DNA of 64,000 bases from Cornus controversa (Eukaryota > Streptophyta > Magnoliopsida > Cornales > Cornaceae). The first letter of the stretch is position 1; each line of letters starts with the position of its first letter. Below are positions 48,118 to 61,293 of this stretch, piece by piece. A program made the position numbers and the translations under genes. The notes beneath the pieces were generated by a model. The model ran no database searches and had not been told where the DNA came from. It saw only the letters and a list, made by a program, of their open reading frames with translations. The stretch lies in the NCBI GenBank assembly GCA_026545225.1, contig CM048854.1:30523730-30587729 (forward strand), written 5' to 3'.

Positions 48118-48576
48118 GGATTATGGGGGTGGCATGAGATCTGACACTAGAATCTTCAATAAAAATAAAATAAATGATCAATCAGTAATAAAGATGAAAA
48201 AAAAAAATCAGTAATAAAGAACAGCCTTAATAATGGTGCATTATTCAAAGCCTCTTATTTAGGTATATTGCAATTAATTATTAGGTGGTTATGTTGATCT
48301 TGATATCTCATTGTTTTTATGCCTTTTCTTTTGAATCCTTAAATTTCATTTCTAAATGGTCTGTTTTTACCTGACACATTCTCTCTCATCCTGGTTTATA
48401 GTACATGCTAGTAAGTGCTAACCAAATACAACACCCATATTTATGTATTACGGAGTATATGATATATATTACAATGATATATAGCCTATATATATAGAAA
48501 GAGAGTGTGTTACAGAAATGGAGTTCTGTATTAGATTAGTTTAAGTGTGCGTGTGGTTAGAGAGAGAGAGAGAGAG
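48118..48576 (+). promoter_or_regulatory. Promoter and leader of the O-fucosyltransferase gene
   Basis: A TATA-like CCTATATATATAG (48485-48497) lies about 80 bp before the ATG. A GA repeat (48559-48576) directly precedes the start codon. A short upstream frame, ATG at 48518 to TAA at 48544 (8 codons), would be in the leader only if transcription starts before 48518, which is borderline. The sequence further upstream is AT-rich and unassigned. Confidence 0.5.
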
Positions 48577-51500
48577 ATGCAGAAGCACAGTTGGAGAACG
48601 TTGGGAGTACTGAGGAAGCTGTTAACTTGCGCCATATGTTCAATTGCCCTGGTCGCTGTACTCTCAGTCCACGTACGTGTATTCCCCTCCTTCAGAGTGC
48701 CTGACTCTTTCAAGCTCCCTACGGTGACCTCTCTCTCTCTCTCTGCAGTTTTCACATTTCCTCTTCACTTCTCCTGAACTGATTATTGCTTTTTCATTTC
48801 GTCGAATTTCAAGTTCTTGCCCTTTTTTATTAATCTTATTCTTCTAAATTTTCCATTTTTTCAAGTTCAATGCTTTGTTTATTCGCAAAATTAATTTTTG
48901 TTTGTTCTCCAACATTTTAAGGAAATATTTGGGAAAAGAAAAAAAAAAAAAAGGGTTTTTTCTGCATTTGAATGTTTGTAAGTGTTCGTTCAAGAAAGGG
49001 TTTGTACATTGATATACATTGAGATTGCGAAAACGAGATTATTTTTTGATCTGGGATGGTTCAATTTCTCAGCAATATGAAATTGGATACCAAAAATTGA
49101 GCAGCGAGCGAAGCTGGATGCAAGAATTGGTGCCTCCCCAGTTGTCGAAAGCCCCCCTCTCTTCTCTCAAGGTTTTGTGCTTCTCACAATACGTGCCAAT
49201 TAATTTCCCTCTGTTCTTTTACTTTTAAAACCCTTTTTCAGTTTGGCATTAATATTTTTTTTACCCTTTTACGTAGTGCATATCAGGAATGTTATATTGA
49301 TCCAATTTGGTGTATTGTGTTGGGAGTGTCATAGATATAGGTGTGTCTCTATATATATATATATTGATAGAAAGTAATAGCGTATCTTTCATGTTTTCAC
49401 TCACATTGAACTTGACAGTTGGGCAATACAAGAGGGATTCTCAATTCTAACAAGTTATGGAAGCCGCCACCAGATCGAGGCTACGTGCCCTGTGTTGAAC
49501 CAAGTTCGTCCTACACATGTAAGGAAGTTGGTGGTTTTTCATTTTCTGCTTCAAGTATGCTATGTGAAACCTCTCTGTATTCACTTTGGTGACACTAACA
49601 ACAATTCAGCTCCTGGAGAGTCGTGGGGTTACCTGCTCGTTAATACAAATGGAGGGCTCAACCAGATGCGAGCTGGGGTTCGTATCCTCTCTTCTGTCTG
49701 TCTCTTTCCCCCTTTCTCCCCCTTCCTTAAAGTCTATAGAATGCTTAGACAGGATCTTCTGTGTAGCCTGTTCTGTAATTTTCAGAAATAGAGATTTTTT
49801 TTTATGCTCTACTGGATTGATAGAGAACTTTTCATGCTCTACTGGATTGCACAGAAGTTGTGTGAAAAGAGAGTAAAACTTGAAATCCTACAATAGCAAC
49901 TGCAATCCTAACCTGTTATGAGATTCAAGGTTTTTAAAGACTATATAACTTTTAGTTGTTAGCTTGAGTGGTACACTCCCAAAGAGAGAGGTGGCAGGTT
50001 CATGTTGCTGTTGAGACATTGATGTTCTCTTACTTATCACTGAAACGCACGCTCAAATGATTAGTTTCCTTTCAGTCATAATCAGAGTGCTAGAATTAAC
50101 ATACTAACCAGAACTTACTTGATGCTAGGGCTATCGTTTATTGAGGATGGTCCTCTTTCTGATGTCCATAATTAGAGAACTATCAGTTTCCTTATTTTTT
50201 GTTGGGAATTGCCCTGGGGAATGATCTAAACCTCTTCCTCTTTTGATAGCTGAGAGGGAAATTTTCTGCTCGGGTAGGATTAGATGTACTTTGGGACTGG
50301 GAGTTCTCATCCTTCCATCAATGAGTGATAAAATGTCCAATCCCGTTAAAGACTTGTTTCTACACTTTTACAGGCCTTTGAAGACTTGAAGTATGAAGTA
50401 TGTAAATTTAGCAAACTATCGAGATTGGGGATGGCAATTTCAAACCTACCTGAACTTGTCTTACTGTTGACAAGTTCTAATTAAATTATGATGTAGTCAT
50501 TTTTATAGACACTTAGAGAAGTTCGAAACCTGTGTAATCCCACTAGTGCTAACCACTTTACTTACCCCAAAGTCCAAATCCATATGCCATAGGCTTTGAG
50601 CAGTTTGGAAAATTCACCTTTGTTGCCACACCATTTCCACCCAGCCTATATATTGCACTATCTGGTCCCACTAATTGCCACCTCTGTCGAAATTGCCTTA
50701 ATTTTTTGTAAATTCATTACCTAGTAGACAAAGTGGAAGTTAGCCCATTTGTGGTAAAAGCTAATTTTGGTACTGTAGTCAGTCTCTGCAAAGTAGTTGC
50801 CCGTGTAGCTGTACTAGCCGAAGTAACGATATAGGTTCTTTCCTTTTTCCCATCTATTATTGGAATACAACTATTACCTGGAGCTGAAGAATAATCTCAT
50901 TGTTGACTTGTAGATATGTGACATGGTTGCTGTAGCCCGTATAATAAATGCCACTCTCGTAATTCCAGAACTTGATAAAAGCTCATTTTGGCGGGACACT
51001 AGGTACCAATTGTTTCATACCCCAAAATCTGCATTTTTGTCTTATGTTCTGAATGTTTGATGCTATACTTAAGTTTTTCTATGTTGAACTGCAGCAATTT
51101 CTCTGATGTCTTTGATGAAGATCATTTTATTAATTCCTTGTTTAATGATGTAATAATCATTAAAGAACTTCCTGAGGAACTGGCAAATGCTACGAGGGCA
51201 GTTAAGCACTTCAGAAGTTGGTCTGGTATTGATTACTACCAGGATGAGATAGCAAGCATGTGGGCGGATTATCAGGTATATATATTGTGGAGTATTCCAA
51301 CTAAATTTGCTTACTTGGTGAATGCGATAATCCAGATGCAATATTTGATCCAACACATTTTCTGATAGGTCATTCGAGCTGCTAAGTCTGATTCACGACT
51401 GGCTAATAATAATATGCCTCCAGACATTCAGAAGCTTCGTTGCCGTGCTTGTTATGAAGCCCTCCGTTTTGCACCTCTAATCGAGGCAATGGGAAAAGTA

Positions 51501-54500
51501 AATCTTCAATGCTCATATATCTTTTTAGAGTGGCTATATCTTAGTTGCGGCCAGTGCAATGGCCATCATTCAAGTTGTTATCTTGATTTTGTAGTTGTTG
51601 GTTGATCGGATGAGGTCCTATGGTCCTTACATTGCTTTGCACTTACGATATGAAAAGGACATGCTTGCATTTAGTGGATGCACACATGATTTATCACCAG
51701 ATGAAGCTGATGAGTTAAGGACAATCAGGTAGGATATTGTTTTTCGGCTTTTATCATAATAATCATCATTATTGTGTCCTACATTGTGTATTAATATGTC
51801 AGAGAACAGCCAACAGACATGTGCTGCCTGATACAGACTTTCTATATCTTATTTTCATACTGACTTGTAGAGAGAACACTGCGTATTGGAAAGTAAAGGA
51901 TATCAATTCCACGGAACAGAGAGCCAAAGGATATTGCCCCTTAACTCCGAAGGAGGTTGGAGTGTTCCTTACTGCTCTTGGATTCCCATCAAAAACCCCA
52001 ATTTATATTGCTGCTGGAGAGATATATGGGGGTGCTTCTCATATGGCTGATCTGCAATCCCGCTTTCCCATTTTAATGAACAAGGTAACTAGTGTTGCTT
52101 GATGTTTTGCTTTTTTTTTTTTCTTTCCCCCCACCACCAAGTAAATTTCATGTGCTGTTAATAAGAATCTCCTGAACTGTTGACGTCTGATCAGTTGGAA
52201 GCAAATAAACTAGGGGTGCAACTTGGACGGGTTGGAGGCTCAACTCGGGCTCAATCCGAGGTATGAAAACCTCAACCCAAGCCCAATCTAACCCGAGCTA
52301 ATCGACCCAAGCCCAACCCATCCTTAATTTTTTAAGCTCGGGTTGAATTCGAGCTTGCAACTCAGACTGAAATTTTGGGTTGAATTCCGGCTTCCAACTA
52401 CTAATATTTTGGGTTAGAATTGACATGACATAATAACAAATAAACAAAAGCATCAAAAGTTAATAAGTTCAATAAGTGCAATATTGTAAATGCTAAATTA
52501 GTACAAGTTCACAGATATTGTAAATCCTAATAGGTTCAATTTTTTGGGTTTGTCGGGTCTTGTAATTTGGGTCGGGCTTGGGTTGCCTGACACAATAGCC
52601 CGAACCCGGCCCGAAATGAAATCGAGTTCTTAATTTTCAACCCAAGCCCAAAAATTTTAGGGCTGGGCCCACCTGAGTTGCAGCCCTAAATTAAACGCCT
52701 AAAGGTCTGAATTTACAAGAAGCTTGTTTTATGGAAATATATGTACAAATATAATATATATGTTACATTTTTGGCTATATGAGGTAGCTTATCTAACATG
52801 GAGTTGGATTTATGGTTTTACAGTGTATGCTATAGTGGTTTTATCCATTCAGTTACATGAATACCTAGGTAACCTAAACTATTGTGGTTACCACTACTGA
52901 GGCTAGTCAAGTAATGTCATGTGCATTGCATGTGAATCTACTAGTCCATATACTAAAGAAACTAATCACATAATAGTGATAACAATGGAACCTTGTGCAA
53001 ACTTAATAGTTCTAACCATATTAACTGGTAAACAATGCAATTGAGACATTAGAATAGGCTAAAGAATACCTTGTTACATTACTTTGTCAAAGCTTGTAGG
53101 GTCAAGTTCCTCCTAGGCTATTTCTTTTAGAATAGGTTAGTTATGCCACTTCAGAACCGTTCAGTGGGGTGTATTCCTTGCCTTTGGGCTAGGTATGTTA
53201 ATCGATTGGATTTAGCATAATTCAAGTTTGAATCTAAATATGTGTACCGGATTTAAGTTTGTATAGCTAGTCTGGTGTATCCTATATATTGAATCTGATT
53301 TCTTGTTCACTTATCTGAACTTCATTAGATTTCAAGGTCAAACTGTTAGGTGTTAAGGTAACTAAAGAACTTGAATGTACCATACAAGATATTATTAAGT
53401 GATCCCCAGATAAATCTATGGCATTATTAGTGATACATGATGTATACACATTATAGAAATATCCAGGTTTGTAACATAATCACATTGGACTATTACCTTC
53501 AACGAATTTCCATCTGATTATGATTGCTCTCATAATACACAAATAAGATGATCAGTCAAATTAGTAACGAGTTCAACCTGGTTTTGCTGAGGTGTATTTT
53601 GTTACATTGTGGACAGCTGTTATTTTAAGTCTATAATAGATTACAAACAAGAGAAAACATCTGTGTAAGTGAGAGCCATCAATGAAAAAGACTTATTTAA
53701 CTGGAAATTATTGTTAGCTGCTGACCACTTTATTTCAGAAGAATCAATGTGCCTTTGAATTGACTTCTGGTCGTATTGTTAAATCTTCACTTTTGGTTAC
53801 ACTAGTTTCCCAATGATTCTATGACATATTGAATTTCTTTTATAATCATTTGTACAAACTACTGCAAATGAATATTAGTGGAGTTCGAAAAGTCATGGGT
53901 AATATGGTTAGTGCTTCAGATGGATGACCACTAATTAATCAATCACAATTACTGATGATACTGTTGAAGCTTTGTTTTATAAGAATTCTTCTTTGGATCA
54001 TTGCATGAATTGTTTTGTTCTTGTTACAACCTATGTTGTTATGAGCTTGGGATTTTTCTTTGTAGTTTTTCTGTGCAAATTGTAGAATGTCAATGCAATC
54101 TTGTTTAATACAGTAACTTGTCAAGTTTGTTTTGTCTGTATTATGTCTAAAAGCTCATGTAACCTTTCTTGTCTGAGAGACTGATGGCAGTTGAAGTAAG
54201 GGAAAACCGAGGGAGAAGTCTTTGTTCTTTTGGGCAGTTAGAGAAAAAAATAATAGTATGTATAATGTTGTGACATCAACTTGATGGATCTTGTAGAGCA
54301 TTTCTACACATTTCAGGCATAGTGAAGATCTTTTGGGGCATTTGAGAATAATGTTGGGACGGTAGACAGTTTACTGTGTTTGCCTCTTTATTAGACATTC
54401 TCCCACTTCTTTAACCCCTCTTTCCTCACCTTCTTATGCATTTTCTAGGATGTTCTTCACCCTATCCCACTTGGATGGTGGGTGGAGGGTTACAAAACTT

Positions 54501-57500
54501 AATTAAGGTCTCAGTGCTCTTACTTCCAATCATATATATTGTTGTCCTGGGAAGGAATAGAGAAGTTCTCCAACTATTAACAAATAGGCAGATAAAGGAG
54601 TCATGGAAGTACTATTCCAAGGGGCAGAGTATCGAACATTGGCTGAGCTTGACTATTATTCATTGGACTAATAACAAATAATCAGCTATTTAAACTTAAG
54701 CAAGATAAAGATGTAATTGTCTTTGATAGATTGCAGTGACCGTCAACCCAAGCCTCTGATAGGGCACAATTATACTAGACCTAGAGGGGGGTGAATGGAT
54801 CTTATAAATATTAATTTGCAACTAACTTTTTTGAATTACCGTTAATCCTTGTCTAGAAGTCAGTTAATTAGTTGACTATTTGTCTCAATTGCAATCACAT
54901 AAGCACATTAAGCAATAAATAAAGTAAAGCAGAGGTACAATATTTTTTTATGTGAAAACCCCTAGAAAGGGAAAATCATGGTACCTAGTCCAGGGTGATT
55001 AAAATCCATTATACAAGATAGAGGTTACAACTAAGTTACTAGAATCACCTCGTCCCTCCTGACTACTCAGACTTGCCCAAGATCAAACCCAGATCCTCCA
55101 GCTGCTGATCCATCAATAGACTCAGTCCTCACTCAATTTGCTTCTGATCTCCACGACTAGTGACCTTTGATGAATTTGTTCCTCTTGAATCACCTGGTTG
55201 ATGCTCTATCTGTTAGTTTCAATTCAGGTCTTTGCTTTGATTCTCTCAATCACATATAGTTTGATAATCTATGAAGAACTCTAGATTGATTCTCAAAGCT
55301 CTCTCTCAAAAAATATAAATTCTCTCAATAATATACAAGTAGTTGAAAGCTCTTGTGAGAGATACACTTGACTGACTGTAACCCCATATTTATAGCCAAT
55401 ATAGGAGACCCATGTAGTATGGTAAGTAGAATCCTATCAGAATTTCGATTTGACGGAGTTTCCAAAAATATAATTCTGCAGGGTTCAATCGACCAGCACT
55501 CGCTGTCATAGCTTCATTCGATTGAGCCTTACTGGATTTTGATAATGTTTCCCTGTTTTGAAAATCATTTGATCAAAAATTCCTATTTTGATAAACAAGA
55601 TTAAAACATAATTTTGATCCTTTTAAAGATCATACCTAGCTCATCATAATTGGTCCTTTATGGTCTCAGACTACCTTAACCTGGATACCTGATTTAGTCT
55701 TGAGAGATTTGCAGCATGTTCTACGCGGAGCTTTGTCTCTATCTTCTTTTGTGGCTGTAAACACACGACTTGACTTTGACACACATTACAACCCAAGTTT
55801 TGTGAAGAAATTTGCGAACACATGACTAAAAATCCTACCAGTCTTCATTTTTTTGAAGTTCCTAGTCAAACCTCAATCAGTACAGAGGTTTAAAGACACC
55901 AAATTAGTTTCCTTTTAATGAACAAATCAAGCTTATAAAGCAATGCAAGTTGCATATAAGCTCATAAATACTGTACAAGAAAAGCCAATTAGTAAAAATT
56001 TCCAAACACCGCACATACTAGGATTGAAGAATAACATCCTAAGCATTACGATGAGAATCCCTTCAAGCTGAAATCTTTGGCCACTCAGGAACAATTTAAC
56101 ACATGGAAGTTGAAGTTAAAATCCATGGTTATCAATTTGCTTGTACTCTCTCTCTCTCTCACACGTACACACTTGCTTTCTTGCACATACACAAAGAAGT
56201 TTATTTTTAATTTCTTTTCATGTTTGTGTCTCGAGGGGAGGGGGTGAGGACTACCAGCTTCTGAAATTTTAAATGTTTTTTTGTTGGTGACTAGTAGATT
56301 GATTAATACCTTGTGTTCATTTTCCAGGAAAATTTGTCATCAGTTGAGGAGCTTGAACCTTTTATTAATCATGCAACTCAAATGGCTGCACTTGACTACA
56401 TTGTATCTGTTGAGAGTGATATATTTATTCCATCATACTCCGGAAACATGGCAAGGGCAGTTGAAGGTCATCGTCGTTTTCTGGGACATAGAAAAACTGT
56501 GTCTCCTGACAGGCAAGACATTTTATTTTCTTGAGCACTTCACATTTCAGCAACTTTTATTTAAATTGTATCTCTTTATCTCTCTTCATCCAGGAAAGCC
56601 CTTGTTCATCTTTTTGACAAAATTGAGCGGGGAAAAATAAATGAAAGCAAGCTATCAGATCGGATTCTTGAAATCCACAAAAGACGGTATGTGAATGTGA
56701 ACAACACTTTTATCTACAGCCTTTGTATAAAATGTGATGCTAAGCATTTATCAATGTACTTGTGGTTTTCTTTGGGTTGATATCTAGACTGCCATTCCCA
56801 AGAAGATTGTCTCATCTCTATATTAGTTGCTATTATTTTTTCCTTTCTTTCTTTCTTTTTTTTTTAGATCTCTATCAGCATAGTACAGAATCATCTGATC
56901 ATAATAATTTCATTGGCAATTTCCCATTTGAGGCTCATATTGTGGTTTGTATCGCATCATGGTTTATGTTGCCTATGAATAAAGGCCTGTAGGTTGACAC
57001 TTTTATGCAAATCATTCATTTTTTGTTCTATTAGCTTTTATCAGTAATTTTTTCTCCCTCCGTTTGTCTGTAGTTGGGGAAAGAGACAAGAAGTTTGGAT
57101 TTGTGTGGATGGCTAGGGGTGCCTTTTAGATTATTTTTTTCCCCTCTCTTTCCTTCCATAGGTAATCTTACCCAAACTAAGCCTAGACCAGAGGTTAAAT
57201 TGCACCCAACTTCTTTAAGCCACTAGTGTGAGAATATGCCTTTTAGATTATTTTTTTCCCTTCTCTTTCCTTCCATAGGTAATCTTACCCAAACTAAGCC
57301 TAGACCAGAGGTTAAATTGCACCCAACTTCTTTAAGACACTAGTGTGAGAATATGTGAACCCTTGAACAAGGGAGTCAACTTGATACCACTAGGCTTAAT
57401 GTTAGAGGTAACTTGATGAGGTGACTTCTGGGGGATATTTCCTCAAGTGACAATGGTTATTTTGCATGAAGCACATCTAATGCAGGTTCCATAATGGAAA

Positions 57501-57768
57501 ACAGTATGGTTTTTTTAATCCATTTTCTTAACTTTTAAATTTTAAAAGATGAGGAATCACAGAGTGTCTATTGTTGCTAAATTTGGCCCTTGTTTCTTTC
57601 TATTGGTTGTACAGGCAAGGGTCACCAAGGAAGAGAAAAGGCCCTGTTACAGGAACAAAAGGCACTGATCGGTTTCGTTCAGAAGAGGCATTTTATGTGA
57701 ACCCTTTACCAGATTGTTTATGTCAGAAAGAACTGCCAAATACGAATACATCTCTAATTATCAAGTAG
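48577..57768 (+). CDS. O-fucosyltransferase family protein (GT106/DUF246 type)
   Basis: A predicted Golgi type II glycosyltransferase. Twelve exons join in frame to 530 residues: 48577-48723, 49073-49171, 49419-49518, 49610-49677, 50914-51002, 51095-51275, 51369-51497, 51595-51728, 51871-52084, 56328-56512, 56594-56686, 57615-57768. A basic start is followed by one membrane anchor (about 15-33, [19 protein letters not shown]). The plant O-FucT pattern follows: [41 protein letters not shown] (129 on), [25 protein letters not shown] (287 on), [38 protein letters not shown] and [16 protein letters not shown]. The C-terminus after about 480 is basic and variable. The family includes pectin rhamnosyltransferases and protein O-fucosyltransferases, so donor and acceptor cannot be told from sequence. 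All introns are GT-AG except the one after exon 10, which reads GC-AG. Confidence 0.93.
52203..52696. mobile_element. hAT-like element with near-perfect 8 bp target duplication
   Basis: The element 52211-52688 starts TAGGGGTGCAACTTGGACGG and ends CTGAGTTGCAGCCCTA (reverse complement TAGGGCTGCAACTCAG). Flanks AAATAAAC and AATTAAAC match at 7 of 8. The interior repeats CCCAAGCCCAA and CGGGTTG-type words. Same end type as 46582-47067; no coding capacity. Confidence 0.82.
54757..56040 (-). mobile_element. Probable Copia solo LTR or fragment, minus strand
   Basis: TGATAGGGCACAATTATACT then AGACCTAGAGGGGGGTGAAT at 54757-54796 is, on the minus strand, the usual end of a plant Copia LTR (...CTCTAGGTCTAGT...CCTATCA). 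The body contains GAAAACCCCTAGAAAGGGAA and other LTR-like phrases. No internal domains are present. The left (54757) border is clear; the right border and target duplication are not. Confidence 0.5.
57122..57355. repeat. 117 bp two-copy tandem duplication in an intron
   Basis: CCTTTTAGATTATTTTTTTC begins both copies (57122 and 57239), which run to GTGTGAGAATATG. Only about two substitutions separate them. It lies in the last intron of the O-fucosyltransferase gene. Confidence 0.93.
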
Positions 57769-58657
57769 ATTAGACTTGGCAGAGCAAATTCCTTCGGTAA
57801 AACATCCCCTTGTCGCTTGGTTGGTGGCATGTTTCATTTTCTATTATTTTCTGAAGCTTGAGGTAACGCTGCCATTACCAGAGTTGGGATTGAGGGCTGT
57901 ATATATCTTGGGACTAATTTACTTGGGAATTATATACATAAAGATTAAAAGGATCGCATCAAGATGAAGACAGACACAGGTTGATTGAGACAAGGCGACT
58001 CATTCGGTGCATTTATTTGGACTGAGAAGCTGCTCAAGTGCACGAGAGGTGATTTATTGGGTGATACAATACTGCATTGGTGCTGTTGTTACAATAATGT
58101 GCTCTATGGATGTATCTGTTTCATTCATGGACATTCAATGCAATCAAGGAGAGAATTGATTCACTTCCCTCCATTTTCAATCCATATAATATCTTCTCAT
58201 GGCAACTCATACTTCCTCTCCCTTAGTATTGGTATAGATGGCAGTGTAAATAGTGGAGTTCTTTGGTTGAGGGTTGAGGGTAGTGTGGGAGCATGCTTGT
58301 GTATGTGTAATTGATTATTATAGTAATAACATGTTCTGGAAAACCGGACAAAGCTGTGTACACTATAATGATTTTATGGCATTGGGGCTATTTGAGAATA
58401 ATGAGTGAACTAATATTTCTTATAATCAAAGAAAATAGTGAGTTTTCATTGGCCGGGTTACTACAAAGTCCGTCCCTCCGGGTGGCGAATAATTTCTCCG
58501 CAAAGGAGAGGAAAGTCAAAAGGATGAGTGATAAGAAAAGAATCATTCAGTCCCTTGTGGTTCGCTTCACAAAATAGAACAGGTGCTCTAGTTGTGCTTC
58601 TATTTTTTATTTCCCCCCTGAATGTGCTTCTACTTTTCATTCTGAATTCTAGTCTTT

Positions 58658-58697
<40 letters not shown>

Positions 58698-58900
58698 CTT
58701 TGTTCACAAAGTGCAAGATATGAAGGTAACTAGAGGATACAATTATTGTGGGGAATACGAATATCTCAATTACCAACCTCAATAAGCAAGTTCATAGCCA
58801 AACAGTTCCTGTCATATAAGTTGATATCTACTGGGAATTAAGCGCATCCATGTCATGTCATGCCATGCCTGTACAGAATTTTTTCCCCCTCGAATAAAGA
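57769..58900 (+). other. 3' region of the O-fucosyltransferase gene
   Basis: Follows the TAG stop. Contains a (TA)n tract (58661-58695) and an AATAAA at 58893-58898 that could serve as a poly(A) signal, though this would give an unusually long 3' UTR. Short open frames have no family features. Confidence 0.5.
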
Positions 58901-58910
58901 ATTTCTAAAA

Positions 58911-59312
58911 TTCCTTTTCTATATTTGAGACTCCCGCCATCTATCAAAATTGAGGCCTAATAAGATCATCCCTATGTTAAGAACTAGTGAGAAGCATGGA
59001 TACGGGACATGGGGACAGTACGGGTATAGCAATACGATAAATCTAAAAAAAAAAAAATAAGATACAGGTATGACATGATACGTCAATATAAAAATAATAA
59101 ATTATATTTTTATAATTCCTTTTCCATATTTGAGACTCCCACCATCTATCAAAACTGAGGCCTAATAAGATTATCCCTATGTTAAGAACTACTGAGAAGC
59201 ATGGATACGGGACATGGGTACAGTACAAGTACGACGATACGATAAATCTCAAAAAAAATAAGATACAGGTATGGCATAATACATCAATATAAAAATAACA
59301 AATTATATTTTT
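58911..59312. repeat. About 205 bp two-copy tandem duplication
   Basis: TTCCTTTTCTATATTTGAGA at 58911 recurs as TTCCTTTTCCATATTTGAGA at 59116; GAGAAGCATGGATACGGGAC is in both copies. The copies differ at roughly 10% of positions and in the length of an A-run, so this is older than the other duplications here. Confidence 0.88.
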
Positions 59313-59715
59313 ATATATACAAAAAAATAAATTTATTTATATTTCTTCATAAAATTTTATGATTAACAAATAAACTAAGAGTTAAGAATCATATTGTAAA
59401 ATTTGCATGGATAAATTTTGTACTAAATTATGATATATATATCAACACTTCTTTTTTAAATAAATGTAAACTTTTCTTAACAATTATACTATGATATTAT
59501 TGTTAGGAATGTGTTCTGAAGTATTCGAGAAATATTAGATATATGGTCGAAGTATTTAAGAAGTATCGGAAACGTGTTAGAAATAAAAAAGATATATTTT
59601 AAAATTATGAATACATTTAGAAATTATCGGACACTTGTTCACAAGTATTCGAGAAGTATTAGTATTCGATACGAGTACATTACTCTCGTAAAAGTATTCG
59701 TACTTCCTAGAGAAC
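58985..59715. mobile_element. GATACGGG-rich repeat, probable non-autonomous DNA element
   Basis: The left CTAGTGAGAAGCATGGATAC loosely mirrors the right GTATTCGTACTTCCTAG; the interior has GATACGATAAATC and repeated AAGTATTCGAGAA words. This resembles a dispersed plant repeat, but the ends pair weakly and the left part overlaps the tandem duplication, so the call is tentative. Confidence 0.4.
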
Positions 59716-59819
59716 TATCAAGGCCATCTATAAGACATTATGTTTTGATTTGATTTGAAAATGAATTTCAAAACAAATTGCATATTGGTGAGATTTGAAA
59801 AGAATTAGTTTTTTTTAAC

Positions 59820-61293
59820 GGAGCTAATATTGGCACTCCATCGATATCTCGTGGCACTCCACTCCTTTCTTTTTTTTTAAAAATAAAATAACAAAAGGGT
59901 CCCTCTATTATACAATATTTGATTATTATATTTTTAATACCCTAATTGTCCTTATTTGACAATGTTAGAATTTTTGGCTCTAAACTGCAACTCTCTTTTT
60001 TGGCATGAAAGTACTTCTTCTTTCTCACGTTCCCTCTCCCCTTAATGTCTGAATTAGAGAAAGTTATTGAAATTATTAAGACAAACAGTATTGAAGAGAT
60101 TTCATAAATATATGAATCACTCAACCCTAATTTTCATAGCAATGTGATTTTTTTTTCTACTTTATTCTTCAGACTATATTGTTTGAGTTGATTTTAAAAA
60201 TAATATTTCTTCTTGTTGAATCAATTTATTAATATTTATTTTAGAAGTAGAAAATTTTAGGATTCAATATAATGATTTAGAGAGTATCGATCAAATGCAT
60301 GTGATTAGGATAATAAAAGTTACGTGATTAAATAAGTTGGAAATAAGTTGTTAATAATAAGTTACCTAAAAAAATATTTGAATTAAAAACAACTATTATA
60401 TCAATGAATAAAACTTATTTGGAATAAAATTAATTATATTTAAAATCAAAAGAAAATTTAATTTTAATTAAATAAAAATTATGATATATAGTTCTTTAAG
60501 GAAATTAAAGAAATTTTTTTTATTTTAATAAGAAACTTTTAAAAATTAAAAGACGAAAAGAAAAAATTATTGTCGGTGAATGCGGTGCCGATGGGTTTCT
60601 CGTTAGCATTCTAGTGCAAATCATATCTCTGTGTCTTTCAAATCACGTGAAGACCAAAACAAAATAACATAGAGAGACCAAAACAAAATATCATATCTCT
60701 ATGTCACCAAAACAAAATATCATAATCACAGTGCTTTTATCTTAGCTTAATTTAACTGAGGAGTATTTGTATCAAAATTTCAAAAAATAAAAAATTAATA
60801 TAATATTTTTCTTCATTTGTTTTTTATTTTTTTCTTCCTTTCTATTTTGTTTGTTCACAAATTGATAGTATGTTTCTAATTTTTAATTTATGTTATTTTA
60901 TAAATAAGACACATGGAAAATAAATTACACATTCGATGAGTAAAAGGATAATATTTTAAATTTTGGATTCTTTTAGTTATACAGGATAGGGACACGAACA
61001 ACAAATTTCTCTAAACTATAGTATTTGAATGACAATAAATGAATTATTCTATTGTAAACTTAAAGTAAAAAACAAAATCAATAACAAATTACTTGGGATG
61101 ATAAGAATGCAATTGAATTTTTATTTATTTTTAAGAAAGATAAAATAGAATTAGAATTGAGTCATGATTTAGAAGGATAATTAGGGCACTAAAAATATAA
61201 AAATAAAAGATAGTATAACATATAATCACTTTTGTAATTTTACTTTAAAAAGTATGGGAGTGCCAGATGATATTGGTGGAGTGCTTAACTTCC
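59820..61293. mobile_element. DNA element with long inverted ends (Mutator-like family B)
   Basis: The left GGAGCTAATATTGGCACTCC...TGGCACTCCACTC and right ...GGGAGTGCCAGATGATATTG, GTGGAGTGCTTAACTTCC form inverted ends. Pairing extends about 140 bp inward (TTTTTAATACCCTAATTGTC against the complement of GGATAATTAGGGCACTAAAA). Flanks TTTTTTAAC and TTTTTAAAT are similar but not identical. The AT-rich interior has no transposase. It shares its ends with the element at 46311. Confidence 0.65.

Larger units (their letters stand above)
52085..56327. other. Largest intron of the O-fucosyltransferase gene
   Basis: 4.2 kb, holding an hAT-like element (52211-52688) and an LTR-like block (54757-56040). 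52700-54750 is unassigned AT-rich sequence with no coding signal. A (CT)n tract lies at 56147-56160. Confidence 0.75.

Noticed and set aside
48531..48755. Minus-strand 74-codon frame over O-fucosyltransferase exon 1
   Set aside because: A shadow of the spliced plus-strand exon, whose product matches a known family from end to end.
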